From assembly GCA_017562135.1 (NCBI GenBank), contig QEYB01001194.1, positions 62,001 through 126,000 of the forward strand: a DNA stretch of 64,000 bases. Direction: 5' to 3'. Below the pieces are notes generated by a model. It made no database searches, was not told the DNA's origin, and saw nothing but the letters and a program-made list of their open reading frames with translations. This document shows positions 25,001-39,671 of this stretch, in pieces. Each line of letters begins with the position of its first letter. Within the stretch, counting starts at the first letter, position 1. Source of the DNA: Dipylidium caninum (lineage: Eukaryota > Platyhelminthes > Cestoda > Cyclophyllidea > Dipylidiidae). A program made the position numbers and the translations under genes.

Positions 25001-28000
25001 ACCTTCCACGACGCTCTATAGTCGGAACTACTTCGACGGAGGAAGCCGTATCATCTGCCGTGGCTGGCGACTTACGATCTCGCCCAATTACTCCGAGAGG
25101 TGACAATGTCTCACCTTTGCTTTCTCCAGCTGATAATAGCAGTAGTATTGCTACTCACTCAACCAGTAGCTTGTCGCTCTCGCCATCGAGGAAGTGGTGT
25201 TATTCTGATGTTGACGAACTTGATTTAGGGTAAGTTTGGGCCGCTAGGATAATTGTAGTTATCATTTATCGAACCAGTTTACCATGATTGATTCGACCTT
25301 AGACTGATTATTTTAGTTGTTATGACACAACTTTCTAACAATTCACGTCAGAATGCTATAAATACTGGTGAATAAATATTAAACTTAAAGGTCACTGTTA
25401 ACGATCAACAACGCACTTCTGGTATAGCTCATAATTATCTATGCAGTTATCAAGTCAATCTCTTTCGTTTCCCATATCACATTCAATTCTCTATTTGTTA
25501 AGTCTTTGTCCATCCATTAGTAAATTCGCCATAACTAGACGAATGCGCGACTCAGGTCCGGCGAAATGTCAACGATAATCGTGTTTTCCTTCTTACCAGT
25601 TAAGTCACATAACCAAGGTAGCATTTAAAAGAGCATTGCTTCAATCAGGGTGGAACACATCAGTGTCTCACTATTTACTCGTTTCCTCGCTAACCGTGGT
25701 AGGGGGAGAGTGACCATCAAGTCGTACCATTCAACGAGTATACAAGGCAGTACTTGATGCTGGGACAAGCGATTTTCAACAACATCCTAACACGATGCCT
25801 GCTGCAGTCACTAGCTCCCAACACACACACACACACACCCACACGTAAACACATGGCAGGAGCCACTTGGTGCGATTTTGCATGGGGTATGGAGGTCCTC
25901 GATGGTCATTTCCCCTTCCAATCATATCATAACACCTGCCTTGTTGACCACATGAATAATTACCAAATATCGGACCAGGGTCAGCTTCGACGAAGAAAAC
26001 ATATATCACTATTGTAGTTGCTTTCTCACTCCGACCGAGTCTACGTGTCTATCGTTAGTCTTCCAAATGACCCCACGTAGAGCATCCACTGCAATTCACC
26101 AGTCGAAACAACCCCACGACATCTGCAACTCAACCTCTTACTTTCGAGCCCTCTTTCGGGGCTGTGGCATTGTCTCCGAGGTCTGTGAGAGCGAGAAAAG
26201 TGGGTTTCCAACGAACCCATTCACCATCGACACTGAACCTAAATTGCCGACGTTTTTCTGTGCTTCTTTCTCCTCATTGAAACACCGCCTATTGAAATGA
26301 ACCTCCAAGGACACCAGCCGAAGAGTTACGAGAGGCGTTCGTTCTCGACAACTCAATTTAGTTGCGGCGATAAATGCTTTTTTTTACTCACGGCACCCTT
26401 GGGGGGGTGGTTAGTTTTTTTTAGTTTTTCACGGTTTTAGTATATATGAAAAACCATTTCATAAGCTCTGTACTTCGTTTTTCAATTTCCTTTCCACAGG
26501 CGAAGCGAAAGTTGGTAGGTAGTAGTGATTTACTTTTGCCAGAGCACAGCTTGAAATTAGTTGCGGTGAGTAGCAGATCGAGAATCCATCTAGCCGCCTT
26601 TCGAGTAACATAGAAGTGACAGTATGCGATCAAAATTATGAAAGGTAAGCAGTGTAGGATACGATTTACTTTTCCGTCCGCTCTATTATTTGGCTGAATT
26701 CTTAACATCATATTTATGATCTGTATTGCTTGACGCGGGCGCTTTGCAACAGCAGTATACGTTCTTATTTCCATTGAAATGCTTCCTCACTGACCCGAAA
26801 AATTAAAATCCAATCTAGGAAACGTCAACTTGCGCCAATATCTCATTGGGTTCAATCCCGAGGCAAATGCTGGTGAGGGTCCTATTTCCTCCGCATTTTA
26901 ATTTCAAGACTGGATGAACATTTTGAAGTCATTCGCATACGTTATGCGATTGAGCTTGTTGTGAAAACTTCCTTCAAACCTGTTATAATTATAGATTTAA
27001 GTTACATGCAAGAGGACTAAAGGTTTGAATGAGCCGTCCAAAATTGCTCCCTTTTGCATTCTCATTCTTTTTACACACAAGACAATTCGTCACTGGCCGA
27101 GGAATTAGATTTTAGGTTCTTCTCACAACGGGTAGTCCAAATAACACATGTTGTATTCTTTGTTATCTTTTTAATACGACATCTCTACCTCGATAGAATA
27201 AATATTCTGAGTTTATTAATTGCATTTGAAATATTCACTTGAGTGTATAAAATGATGAATTTTGAAGAATCCGATTTTTTACTAAGGTTAATTGTTTTCA
27301 ACTACGATTTCCTCAATTATTCGGAATGGGAAAATAGCTTAAAATTTGCCGTTACATTTATTTGCTATTACCTAAATGTCGAACTTTGTTTTTCTTTTTC
27401 AGTTGGATATAAATTCACTCCACAATAATTCACCTGTTTTTTTGTTTATTTGTCATCCTAGGAACCAGATGGTTTTTTCCCTCAGCTGTTGTTTATCTAT
27501 AGGTTTATAAATAGAAATGTGTGTATCCGAAACTCCTTTTTCCGTATGAGAAATTCCCTGTATTCGATTCTCTAATTACGCCTTTACACATTGAGCCTTG
27601 GCCCCTTTTTTTCGTACGCATGAAATTCCGACCACTGGTTTTTCTACTACATTTATCCTTTTTTCATGTACTTGCAATATCTCCGCGCACTAATTCGTTT
27701 CGAACCTACGTTTTCCATGTCCGCCTCCTATATTCATTCACTTCTTGTTTTTCTTTGGCCGTACTTGAAATCATTACTCAATAATTTTTTTAATATCCAC
27801 CTATTCTGATACCTTTATTCTCCACTTATTTGTCTACTCCTATCCCCTTCATATTATCGTCTAAATGTTTCTTGCTCGACTGCCCTTCTCGGTAGCTTTG
27901 TCACTCCAAAACGTGTGCGTCTCTCTTGACCCACTGTGAATCACTGACGTTTTGCAGGTTTCCACGACGTCCGTTGGGTCGGTTTATTACCAGTTTCCGT

Positions 28001-31000
28001 TTTAATTACAATAGGAGAAATGGTGTACCTCGTGACTAAGTTATGAAAAAACCTGGATTTATGGTATGTATATACATACTAGGTAGGGCTTTTTCCACAT
28101 AGTGTTTTCCTTACTTTTCGTGCTGCAACACGAAGGAGTGTACCTCATACACACCGCCCGACATTTGTAAACTTGGCTGTTTCTTGTCTTTTACTGTCAT
28201 CGCCTTCAGAGAGAAAGGAGGCGGAAGAGTGGGGCGAGGTGTGTGTGGGAAAAATTAGTAATTGAAATTCTGCATGGTGCATTTTGTCATATCCGTTTTT
28301 AAGAAATTTGTGAGGCAAGGAGTATTTGCACATTTCTATCAAAACAATCTTTGCTGAAATTTAATACGACGCTTGTGTAAATGCGTAGGCAAAGAACGTG
28401 ATCAAAGATATACCATTTGCCTGGTCGAAGTTAGAGATTTTGTGTTAAGGCGTGGCTGAACAGTTAGCTTTCATTCAAGGAAACTTTTTATATCGGCCTC
28501 ACCACACTTTTTACAAAGTAAGTCTTAGGAGTTGTTTTACCGTTCCGCACTCAGATTAAAATTTTATTCCACTTACTGTACCTTCCCGTTTGTTCGCCTT
28601 TTGGTAAGTGAGTGCTGAAAACGGAACGACCACGTGGAATGTGTGAGATTGACCTTAACTGAGACCAATTTTATGATTTTTGGATACGTAAAGGTGTTTC
28701 TAGGGGGCGTACATGTATTAACTCGTTATGCCTTATCTGCCTTTTATTATTTCACTTATTCACCTCCAAGTGGAAGCCCTCTATCGTTCTACCCCTCTCA
28801 TTGTCATTCCTCAATTAGCCTGGAATTAAATCATCACGATAAGTAACTCCCTTTTCTTTATGTTAGACTTACTTTTGTCTAATTGTGCAAGTGGGCTCAA
28901 CCTGCCTCGGTGCCTTCATGAATCTCTTTCACGGTTAAATTGTATTTACCTCCACTGGCATATCTTGATCTCTCCGTCGAATCTTCTATTTACACGAGCG
29001 CTGATAATTTGGTTGCTCTTAATTGTTAGGCTGCTTATTCTCGTTCTACTGAGTATCACCTTTTTTCTCAGTTTGTGCATTCTCGCTTTCTCAGTCAGTC
29101 ATCTTTCTTGTCGTTAACCTATCAAATCGTACTTCAATTTCCTCATCTTTAGTCTGTACTTTATTCCTTTTCAATCATTTACTCGAGATTAAGCGTTTTC
29201 TTCCTCGTCGCTTTTCATTCCTTTTATTGGACCTTTTCTTCTAATTATTACCCTTACTGGTGAGTATGCATCGGAATTTTGTTCATCATTCAATTCTTTT
29301 ATTCTGACTTATTCTGTATTTACCCGGACATTTCATACTCATATATCCATTTTCCAACCTTTCTATATCATTTTGTTCATCCGAAATCTTTTTTCCTCTT
29401 GTTGCTTCATTCTTTGCTTCCTAACGCATTCTTCAATCGCATTAGCTATAATTCATTTTCTTAACTAGATTTCTTCGTACCTTTTTCAGATCGCATGGCG
29501 CCTTAGCTCGTGAATTGGCTAGCATCATGACGTCAATTTCGATTCCTTCCGTAACCAAACTCGGCCAACCATTTGATGTTACCCCAACTTCTGCCACAAT
29601 CACGACTAAAACTTCTGCTCCCGAAACTACTAAAGAAACTTTGGACCGGGATAAAACGGTGCCTAATCAATCGCCGCCTCCACTTGTGATGGAAGACCTC
29701 GCCAAGTCTCTCCCTACCCTGGTTCATCTCCGGCATCATGGACATCTTCATCACCACTTCCATAATCACCGTGTGTGTCATGGACGCCACCGAGAATATG
29801 AGGGAAGTGGAGAGAAGGTTTCGTCAGACTCCTCATCGTCGACTACCTCATTGCTGGAAATGGTTGTTCCGACTGCTTCACCAGGAGTAATAACAGCAAC
29901 GACGACGACTTCCAAAGTTCTTACGGAGTCCACCACCGAAACCACTACGCATACTTTGACAGTGGAGGAGGACTTTGAACCCTGCCATGCCTACTTATCA
30001 TCGGTGAGTGAAAATTTATTGTCTAGAAATTTTTAAAGATGGTTATGCAACCGTTTTCGTTTTTTGTTCAATTCCCTGTTTTTTTGTACACAACTAGAGT
30101 TGAAAATGCATGAACTCTTTCGCCAACATCAAATCTTTCTAAATTTATAGACTAGCTTCTTTCTCGACGTATTCTTTCATTCAGGTCCCGTTTTTCCCAT
30201 CTGCCAATAGTTGCCACCATAATTGGCAATAGTGTAACAGTTTATGTCAAATACACCCACGTGTCTGCTGTCTAGTACGACGGTGGTAGTTAATTTGTAA
30301 TTCGTAGATGTTTGCGAAATGCCCTCTTCGCTTCCTTTAAAATATCCACCTCTTAACTCCTTACTTTCAACGGTTCTATCGACTCGAACGGAAAAGGTGT
30401 CATATCAGAGGGACGTTAGGTATACATGCCAATAACTTTATTCAATGTCTTGACACTGCCGCAAATAAAGGTAATCGGCCTTCACTCAACCGACCTTTGT
30501 TACTATGCGTTGGTTCTACCACTTACCTCTCCTGAATCTGATCGCCCATTGTCACTTTGTTATTTCCAAAACAGATTGACGAATTTACTACCCGCCACTC
30601 ACCACCAGTTATTACAATCTTTGTTCTGCCAAAAGTTAAACATTAATCTCTACCCAATCTCGTTTCGTCTGTGCATGCACTCTAAGCAGGAAAAAAAGAC
30701 GGCAATCTTTCAAGCTACTTTGAATAGAAAAATGTTCCCATCAGCGAAACTGCATTGAGTTGTCGAGAACGAACGCCTCTCGTAACTCTTCGGCTGGTGT
30801 CCTTGGAGGTTCATTTCAATAGGCGGTGTTTCAATGAGGAGAAAGAAGCACAGAAAAACGTCGGCAATTTAGGTTCAGTGTCGATGGTGAATGGGTTCGT
30901 TGGAAACCCACTTTTCTCGCTCTCACAGACCTCGGAGACAATGCCACAGCCCCCGAAAGAGGGCTCGAAAGTAAGAGGTTGAGTTGCAGATGTCGTGGGG

Positions 31001-34000
31001 TTGTTTCGACTGGTGAATTGCAGTGGATGCTCTACGTGGGGTCATTTGGAAGACTAACGATAGACACGTAGACTCGGTCGAGTGAGAAAGTCAACTACAA
31101 TAGTGATATATGTTTTCTTCGTCGAAGCTGACCCTGGTCCGATATTTGGTACTTATTCATGTGGTCAACCAGGCAGGTGTTATGATATGATTGGAAGGGG
31201 AAATGACCATCGAGGACCTCCATACCCCATGCAAAATCGCACCAAGTGGCTCCTGCCATGTGTTTACGTGTGGGTGTGTGTGTGTGTGTGTTGGGAGCTA
31301 GTGACTGCAGCAGGCATCGTGTTAGGATGTTGTTGAAAATCGCTTGTCCCAGCATCAAGTACTGCCTTGTATACTCGTTGAATGGTACGACTTGATGGTC
31401 ACTCTCCCCCTACCACGGTTAGCGAGGAAACGAGTAAATAGTGAGACACTGATGTGTTCCACCCTGATTGAAGCAATGCTCTTTTAAATGCTACCTTGGT
31501 TATGTGGCTTAGCCCACCTCGCGCTTTGCAAAGAAACATCGAGTGTACCGTCTTCTACGCTGGCATTTTGCTGGAACCGAGTCCCTATTTGCCTAATTTT
31601 GGGATGCGTCATTAATCCCTTTGTTATATGCATGCACATTTGGAAAACATCGCTGATCTTGTTTTCGCTGCTATGGATGACGTTGTTTTTGCGGATGGCT
31701 CTAGGCGTTTTATAATTGGCGTTCTAGAATTTCGGAGGAATGTGAAAATTTTTGCCCATCAATTAAAGCTTTCATTGATGGTCTTCATTAAGGGGTTTTC
31801 TGTCCCCCTCAGCCTTTAATAAATCTATTTTTGGTTTCATAATACGGTGGATATCGCCTTGTCCTTCTTACGTCGTCTCAGCTGCTGTCGTTACTTTAAG
31901 TGCAGGACGGCCTAGCTTGCTGAGTCTATCTCACTTTGTTGCCGGATGTGTTTAAGTGAAGACGCTGTGTTAAATAGCAGGAGACGATCTGCTGAATTTT
32001 ATTTGCACATTTACGTGGCTTTACAAGGCAATATTTTACCCCATCAATAAGTTAATATGGTAGAGAGATCATCTTCTTTCATGATTTGCCTACCGATCTC
32101 CGTATTTTATTCGCCCTCATCTGTCATTTGCTTAGGCTGTAGACCGGTTCCTGTTTGCCCGATGAGTCATGCAATTGTGCGTACAACTCCTTTCACCTAG
32201 GCAATCACAAACTGCTTGCCCACTCTACCGCAAATATTTACTTATTTTTGAGTCTGCGATGGATTAAGTAGTCTGTTTATGTCGTAAATACCCGCCTTTC
32301 GTTTGTTAAGGACAAGACAATCAGCTTGGTGCCCGTAGATTTTGTAAACCACGGGACCCGACGAAAGGCTGGGGTGGCTAATGTGATATGGATCCGTCGG
32401 TGGAACAAGAACTGTACTTTTCAACACAGATTTTTTGTATTAATTTATTCTCGTAATTTTCAAAAAAAGGATAATTTGAAATCTCAAGTAATGATATGAA
32501 TTTACGAAGGCTGGATTAGTTATGGCAACATTGTTGCCTTTCTTCGCTAGAAATTGCTGAAGGAAATTAGATTCTACTCGCGGTATTGTGTGAGAAATAC
32601 TGGAACCCCTAACAAAGGAATTTTTCAAACCGAAATTAAGACCCTAACCTTGAAACCATATTTTTTTCTAGTCCATCTATCAACGCCCTGTCCGTCCTAC
32701 TGAAAATTGCGTTGCCATGCCTATGGTAAACCCCTGAAGTTTTCACTTGCTCAGAATGTATGTAGAAATTAGTTCTATCAGATATGGGATTCATTGTCCC
32801 TCACTGCGTAGCGGATCCGTCGGCACTGGGGCGAGGAGCGAGAATTAAAATTTTAGTCGCAGTAAAAATTGTGACATTAAGTCGACTTGTCAGTCAGGCA
32901 TGTAATATATCTGCACATATTAATGTCTTGTTCCTTATGTATTCCATTACCTCTAATCCTCCCTCCCTCTGACTCAACTCACGAAGGCAACAGGTGGTTA
33001 TGTGCTCCTACTTACCTCTAGTTGTAGGTATACCTTTGTAATCGGAACGGCGAACCATAGAGTCATGAATTGTACAAATATAAAACTTGATTGTTTGCTC
33101 ATGCTTGTGATCGCAAAGTCCGCGACGCTTCATTTTCGCTGGCGCTATCGTCTAAGTCGGTATATCCGAATTTCAGCTAATTGAAGTTACGGGACCTTAA
33201 CCGTCATTCTTTTTCGCTGCGTCCCTAATTGGCTTGTCAAAACATTTAACAACCCGATCGGATATCGTTTTGACTGAGCAATAACTTTCTATCCCCATGA
33301 CTGATGTGTAATGCCTATTCTCCTTCTACCAGTCCATCGTAGATGACATGCACCTGACGCATCAATCCATCTTCTCGGCGTCCGATCACGATGATGCTGC
33401 CGATGAAGGAGAGAATGAAGAAAAAGATAGTAGGAAAAGGGAAGAATTACCTTCGACAATTCCTTCCACCCACCACTTTCCTCGCGCCAAATTTTATCCA
33501 CCTCAAGTGCTTTCGTACTCCTCCGAGGTAAAGCCACCTCCTTTCTTATTACTAGCCTCAGCAAATTGACATATTTAGCCTGGGATTTATTTAGCGACTA
33601 ACAATCTTTTCCTACCAATGTAGATTAGTTTATCTATTCTTTTTGGTGATAATTTGATTTGTAAAATATGCGCGAATTACTGTCTGCGATTCAAATGACT
33701 GTCGAGTTTTTGTTCATCCCATTATATAATTGACGCATCTTATCTCTTCACATTTCTTAGAGAATGTTATTGGATTGCTGTAAAATATAAATTCGCGGTT
33801 TGACTCTTTTATGCCTTATCATCCGTATTTTCGATATTCTGCATCGTCCTTTTGAGTTCACCGCCTTGACTTTATTTATATGTTTCTTTCGTTCGATTTT
33901 TCCCTTTTTTACGAAAATTTTCTTGCAAGCTTAATTCCTTGCCTCAGAAGTAGATACTTACCACCGTTAAAATCTCGACCCTCTCTACCTCATGCATTTC

Positions 34001-35915
34001 AGTAGCATATTATCCTCATTTCCTGATTCTTATTTCCATTAGCTTCATTGTGGTGTGAAGGTCAATTTTTTAATGTGCAATACGGAAGTCACACTAATGG
34101 TAGTTAAGTGTTATTCTCTTCATGTAATTTCTCTCTAGCTGGGTGAAACTACCCCTCACCTTCAGCATGGAATTTTGGATCACCTAATTGATCATGATGC
34201 TGGTGATGTTCTGGAAGAATTCTGGATGCCTCCTCCCGTGGAACCCATTGTCAGTCTTGTACACCACTCTGACTATCACATCTCCCTTCCACAACCAGTT
34301 CTCCCACCACCCATCCTTATCGCAAATCCTATCTGCCAGAGCGTGACACCCCAGCCCCGTCAGATTTTGACCTGGCCAAGAAAAAGGAGCATCTTCAGCA
34401 GAGTACGTCGCATACTCATCTTATACATCGAGGATCGGTTCATCCAGTAATGCGTGCACATTTCCTACCTTCTATCTCCAGCTTCATAATCGGCGATCCC
34501 TGGACGTGTGTATTCCCCTAACCGGTGGACAGGATGGCGGCCTAACTGCCACATTTTCCACTGCCTCCAAAGTTCGTCTGGTCGAACATTCACCGAGCTT
34601 AGACATCAGTCTACCCGACCCCGTTCATCTGGAAGTGGCCGGATTCCTAACTGTTCTGCAGGCGGTACTGGAAGCCCGACGTAAGGAATGTCGACGCCCA
34701 GATGACTTGGAGAAAATGTCTTCAGAGGAAGTAAGCCTCATTTGAAAGTGAAATTTTAAACGGGTTAATGTATCCTTCCATTGTATTTTTTACCTGACTC
34801 GTTTACAATCCCACATGTTTATCACATTGCGTTTGTCCGCCCATCTGTTCTTTAACAATCCACCAATCTTCGCTTCGTCTCGAAATCTGGTTTTCTCCAG
34901 TGTTTCACATCCCCTTCTTCGTAGCCATTCGTCCCTGTCTCATCATTTTCTTTGTTTGCTTGCTCTGTTAATCGGCGTACTGTAGTATCTGTTCTGTCTA
35001 CACCGTTCTTTTTCCTTTTTAGTTGGCACAAGAAAAAGTGGATTTGCAAAAATGTTTGCTTTACTTTGAGAAGACGAAAGGTCGGCCCTCAGATTCTCTA
35101 ACAAAGCGAGTAATGAAACCTCTCTATGATCGCTACCGTTGTGTACGTCGAATGGTTCGGCTTGCCTCCACTTCAGCTGTCAGCCTCAGTAGAGCACGTT
35201 CTTCCTGTTCCAGTCCACAGCCCCACTCCACTCCCGTCAATACCCCAGAGGTGATGGCAGTGGTAGAACCGACTAAGGCTGTCGATATCAGTAAAGTGGC
35301 AGAACCTCAGCCTTCAACTAATCTTGAATTTTCCCCGATGCCCGAAGCTCTATTAGTCACGTCTTCATCCAATTTCTCTCATACGGAGACCGACCATACT
35401 GCTTCTTTGACGAGCAATGCGCCAGAGCCTCCTTCACTTTTCCTCAACTGGGAACTCACTCTCTCTGAGTTTATTCAACTTGCAAAGAACTTGAATCCCG
35501 TAGATCTGACTCGTGGACACGCGGAAATTTTGTCGGTGAAACACAAATTGCAACGCTTTTTACACGACTACGAAAAACGGATCCAAGAGGCAACAAGTAA
35601 TAGTGTTATTAAAGATTTCACCTTTTAGATCATCCACCATCAAAACGGGATCGCGACGGATTAAGAGGCGAATATAATCGCTACCGAGATTGTAAACAAC
35701 GTCTCTATGTAATTGATAGATTCGTCGAGAAACCACAGACCAGTCCTGAGAGTCTAATCATCGATGCGCAGTCGGTGGGACGAGCACATCGCAGGAGGAA
35801 GGTTGTAAGGGAGAATGCAATTGGAGTTAGTGGAATGCCTCAACAGAAGGTGTCAGCAACAACCAATAATGCGACTTCAATGCTGCTCTCGCGCGATAGG
35901 ACGTCCTGCATATAG
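22017..35915 (+). CDS. FAM13: FAM13-family RhoGAP protein, nine exons, predicted 1018 aa
   Basis: Exons: 22017-22385, 22458-22670, 24838-25229, 29490-30003, 33333-33527, 34139-34402, 34482-34730, 35023-35596 and 35629-35915. All junctions keep frame and use GT-AG. The N-terminal RhoGAP domain (about residues 25-200) has the arginine-finger motif EGLFRVNGN (Arg63), a GVLKLFLREIP segment and NLGIVFGPCLF. This family stimulates GTP hydrolysis by Rho GTPases. The middle is low-complexity Ser/Thr/His. The C-terminus has the FAM13 hallmark coiled segments: LLYFEKTKGRP, then MKPLYDRYRCV, then LQRFLHDYEKRI, then YRDCKQRLYVIDRF. The length matches vertebrate FAM13A (about 1020 aa). The last intron is only 32 nt. 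Exon 4 sits between inverted repeats in introns 3 and 4. Further 5' exons cannot be excluded. Confidence 0.92.
25601..26357 (-). repeat. left arm of the 757-bp inverted repeat (IR2) in FAM13 intron 3
   Basis: Reverse complement of 30754-31511, with only a handful of single-base differences or indels (for example near 25933, 25965, 26013 and 26160). The outer end is at TAAGTCACATAACC, the inner end at GACAACTCAAT. It contains a short (CA)n run at about 25821-25838. I see no internal direct repeats, LTR-like TG...CA ends or target-site duplication, so the class of element is open. The sharp ends fit either a mobile-element copy or a recent inverted duplication. Confidence 0.93.
30754..31511 (+). 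repeat. right arm of the 757-bp inverted repeat (IR2) in FAM13 intron 4
   Basis: Starts at ATTGAGTTGTCGAGAACG and ends at GGTTATGTGGCTTA, mirroring the intron-3 copy at roughly 98-99 percent identity by eye. Frames within it are identical to those in the other arm on the opposite strand; the overlap of several frames and the lack of a family argue against coding. It begins 750 bp downstream of exon 4, while the left arm ends 3.1 kb upstream of it. Confidence 0.93.
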
Positions 35916-36873
35916 TGATCGTTTTTAGAGCTTCAATTTCCTTGTTAACACTGCATTTTTTTCTATGCCATGGATTTTTTGACACATGAACAACGCATCC
36001 TCATTTTAGATCTACGGTTTTCTTGAACCCCTGTAGTCTCGCCTTTTTTCTCCGCGGATTTTTCTTGCTTTGTATAGATGCATTATTATTGTTTTTGCAG
36101 TTACCAAATTCCTCTGGACTTTAAGCTTTAACAACGCTTCTATTGCCTAGCACAACCTAGAGCTACTCAGAATTTAAACAAATTTAGTAAGAAAACTTTG
36201 AGCGATAGTCAAAAAAGGGTTGTATGTGTTTCACATTATAAAATAATTAAAGCAATGCTGAAACTGGATGAGCGGCGGCAACTCAACGTGTACACGTCAA
36301 GGAATTTTAAAAGTAGGGTTCTTTGCCGCTGGTTAATGCTAACATAGTACGAATTGAAAAATCAAGAGAGAACAGCATTTTTGAATTCTCGTGAAAGCTT
36401 AAAATGACTCGGTGAAACGGATGGTAGAGCATTCGGCGGGGGGGTCATCCCTTTAACATCCTGCATCTGCTATTTAATGTCATTTTCCTCATTTCTTGCG
36501 GCAGCAGTAACTCCTCTGTTTACCCAGGTCTGGAATCGTTACATGGCGGTATCGAATTTCTTGCTTTACTAACAGATACCGCTTGGATCCTACGTCACAT
36601 TAACCAAATGGAGGCGGCTAACGGCTCGGGGAACCAGTATCTATGCTTATGCCATGCAGTCTAGGAAATATTATCACTACTGAGGATTTCAGAACAATTT
36701 GTGAATAAATTGAATTAAAATAAGTCAAACAAATGTCGAGTTGTCCGACTAGGTGGGAATTTTAACGAATATGGAGGTGAATGGTTTGAGTGATGCTTCC
36801 TTTTATGTTATCTCAACATCGCTAACAATATGTATTTGTTTTAAGTGAAGCGATGATTTCAAGTCTTTGCATC
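35916..36873. other. intergenic region between convergent FAM13 and GAPDH genes
   Basis: Holds the 3' flanks of both genes. AT-rich, with no frame of note. The GAPDH polyadenylation signal lies at its right edge. Confidence 0.5.
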
Positions 36874-36879
36874 TTTATT
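36874..36879 (-). promoter_or_regulatory. polyadenylation signal AATAAA for GAPDH
   Basis: A canonical AATAAA on the minus strand lies 17 nt after the GAPDH stop codon, predicting a very short 3' untranslated region. Confidence 0.55.
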
Positions 36880-36896
36880 TTCCAATTTGGGCACAA

Positions 36897-38799
<1,903 letters not shown>

Positions 38800-39671
38800 T
38801 CATTGAACAACATCATCGACCGACCGATCTCCCACTTCCTCCTTGACAGCCAACTCTGATAACGCTTCAGTTATTTGTAAAGCATCTTCCTCTCGTTTGA
38901 CACCTGCTTCCAACTCGAACAAAATGCTAGAACTTATCTTCGAAAGTCCTAGGGCATCTTTTTCGGGTTGTTCTGTAAGATGCAAACAATAAAAATCACA
39001 AATATTGATCAACTACGGGCAGCAAGCACTTTACCTGAAGAATGTCTAGAGACATGGGATGGGCGCCTACAATTATCAAAGTTTCGCCTGAAAATCTGGG
39101 CAACTACAGGAATAATGAAAAACAAAAGGTTCAAAGGCCTACTTTCAGGGTTTGCAAAACGAATACCTAAAATCTCATATTTTAATATATTGTCTGCAAA
39201 GTCATTTGGCGCATTCCAAACAAAACCTCGGTCCGAGCCCAGGGTTTTCTTCAACTCCATACACGGCAAAATGTAGTGGTTTGCACAAACCTAGGGAAAA
39301 TATCGAAAGGTTATAAGACTCGGGTAAGTGGGAAAGACGAACCTTCTGGGTTTTATCTCTGCGCATGATAATACGGCATTGGTGTGTACCGGGGTTTTCA
39401 AGGATTTTCACTTCACCAGTTCCCCTTTCCTTCCATTCGGGTTTGTCAGAGTCAACATCAAAGCGAAAAAGTTTGGCGCGACTAGACGGTATAAAGGCGG
39501 GATAAGGATGTTATAATGTACGCTGTAAATAAGCAAGTTTCGTTCTCCTCTGATGTCTTTACATCGATTATGGGGCGGTAAACAATGGGCTCAAAGTAGG
39601 TCGAAGCGCTTTCCTCATTTAACTACACTGAAAAAATAAAACCGCCTCACCTCACCACCGGAATATGACAT
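38800..39671 (-). CDS. RANBP1: Ran-binding protein 1 homologue, six exons, predicted 216 aa
   Basis: Exons on the minus strand: 39671-39651, 39622-39522, 39481-39343, 39290-39143, 39103-39035 and 38972-38800. Introns are 28, 40, 52, 39 and 62 nt, and all junctions keep frame. The product carries one Ran-binding domain: FEPIVYRP, then RAKLFRFDV, then [12 protein letters not shown], then [12 protein letters not shown], then [13 protein letters not shown], then [14 protein letters not shown] and [10 protein letters not shown]. It ends in an acidic helical tail ([15 protein letters not shown]). RanBP1 binds Ran-GTP and helps RanGAP release it from exportins in the cytoplasm. Human RANBP1 is about 201 aa. 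The first exon (MSYSGGE) and its 28-nt intron are the least certain part, because the intron is unusually short; the rest is firm. Confidence 0.92.

Noticed and set aside
25601..26357. IR2 arm as a solo LTR or TRIM element
   Set aside because: No TG...CA ends, no internal direct terminal repeats, no clear flanking duplication; left as an unclassified repeat.
26849..26862. tRNA B-box-like GGTTCAATCCC
   Set aside because: No matching A-box or acceptor-stem complement at tRNA spacing.
30755..31336. Frames inside the IR2 arms, including a Cys/Val-rich one over the (GT)n run
   Set aside because: Same reasoning: duplicated DNA in introns, no homology, (CA)n repeat readings.
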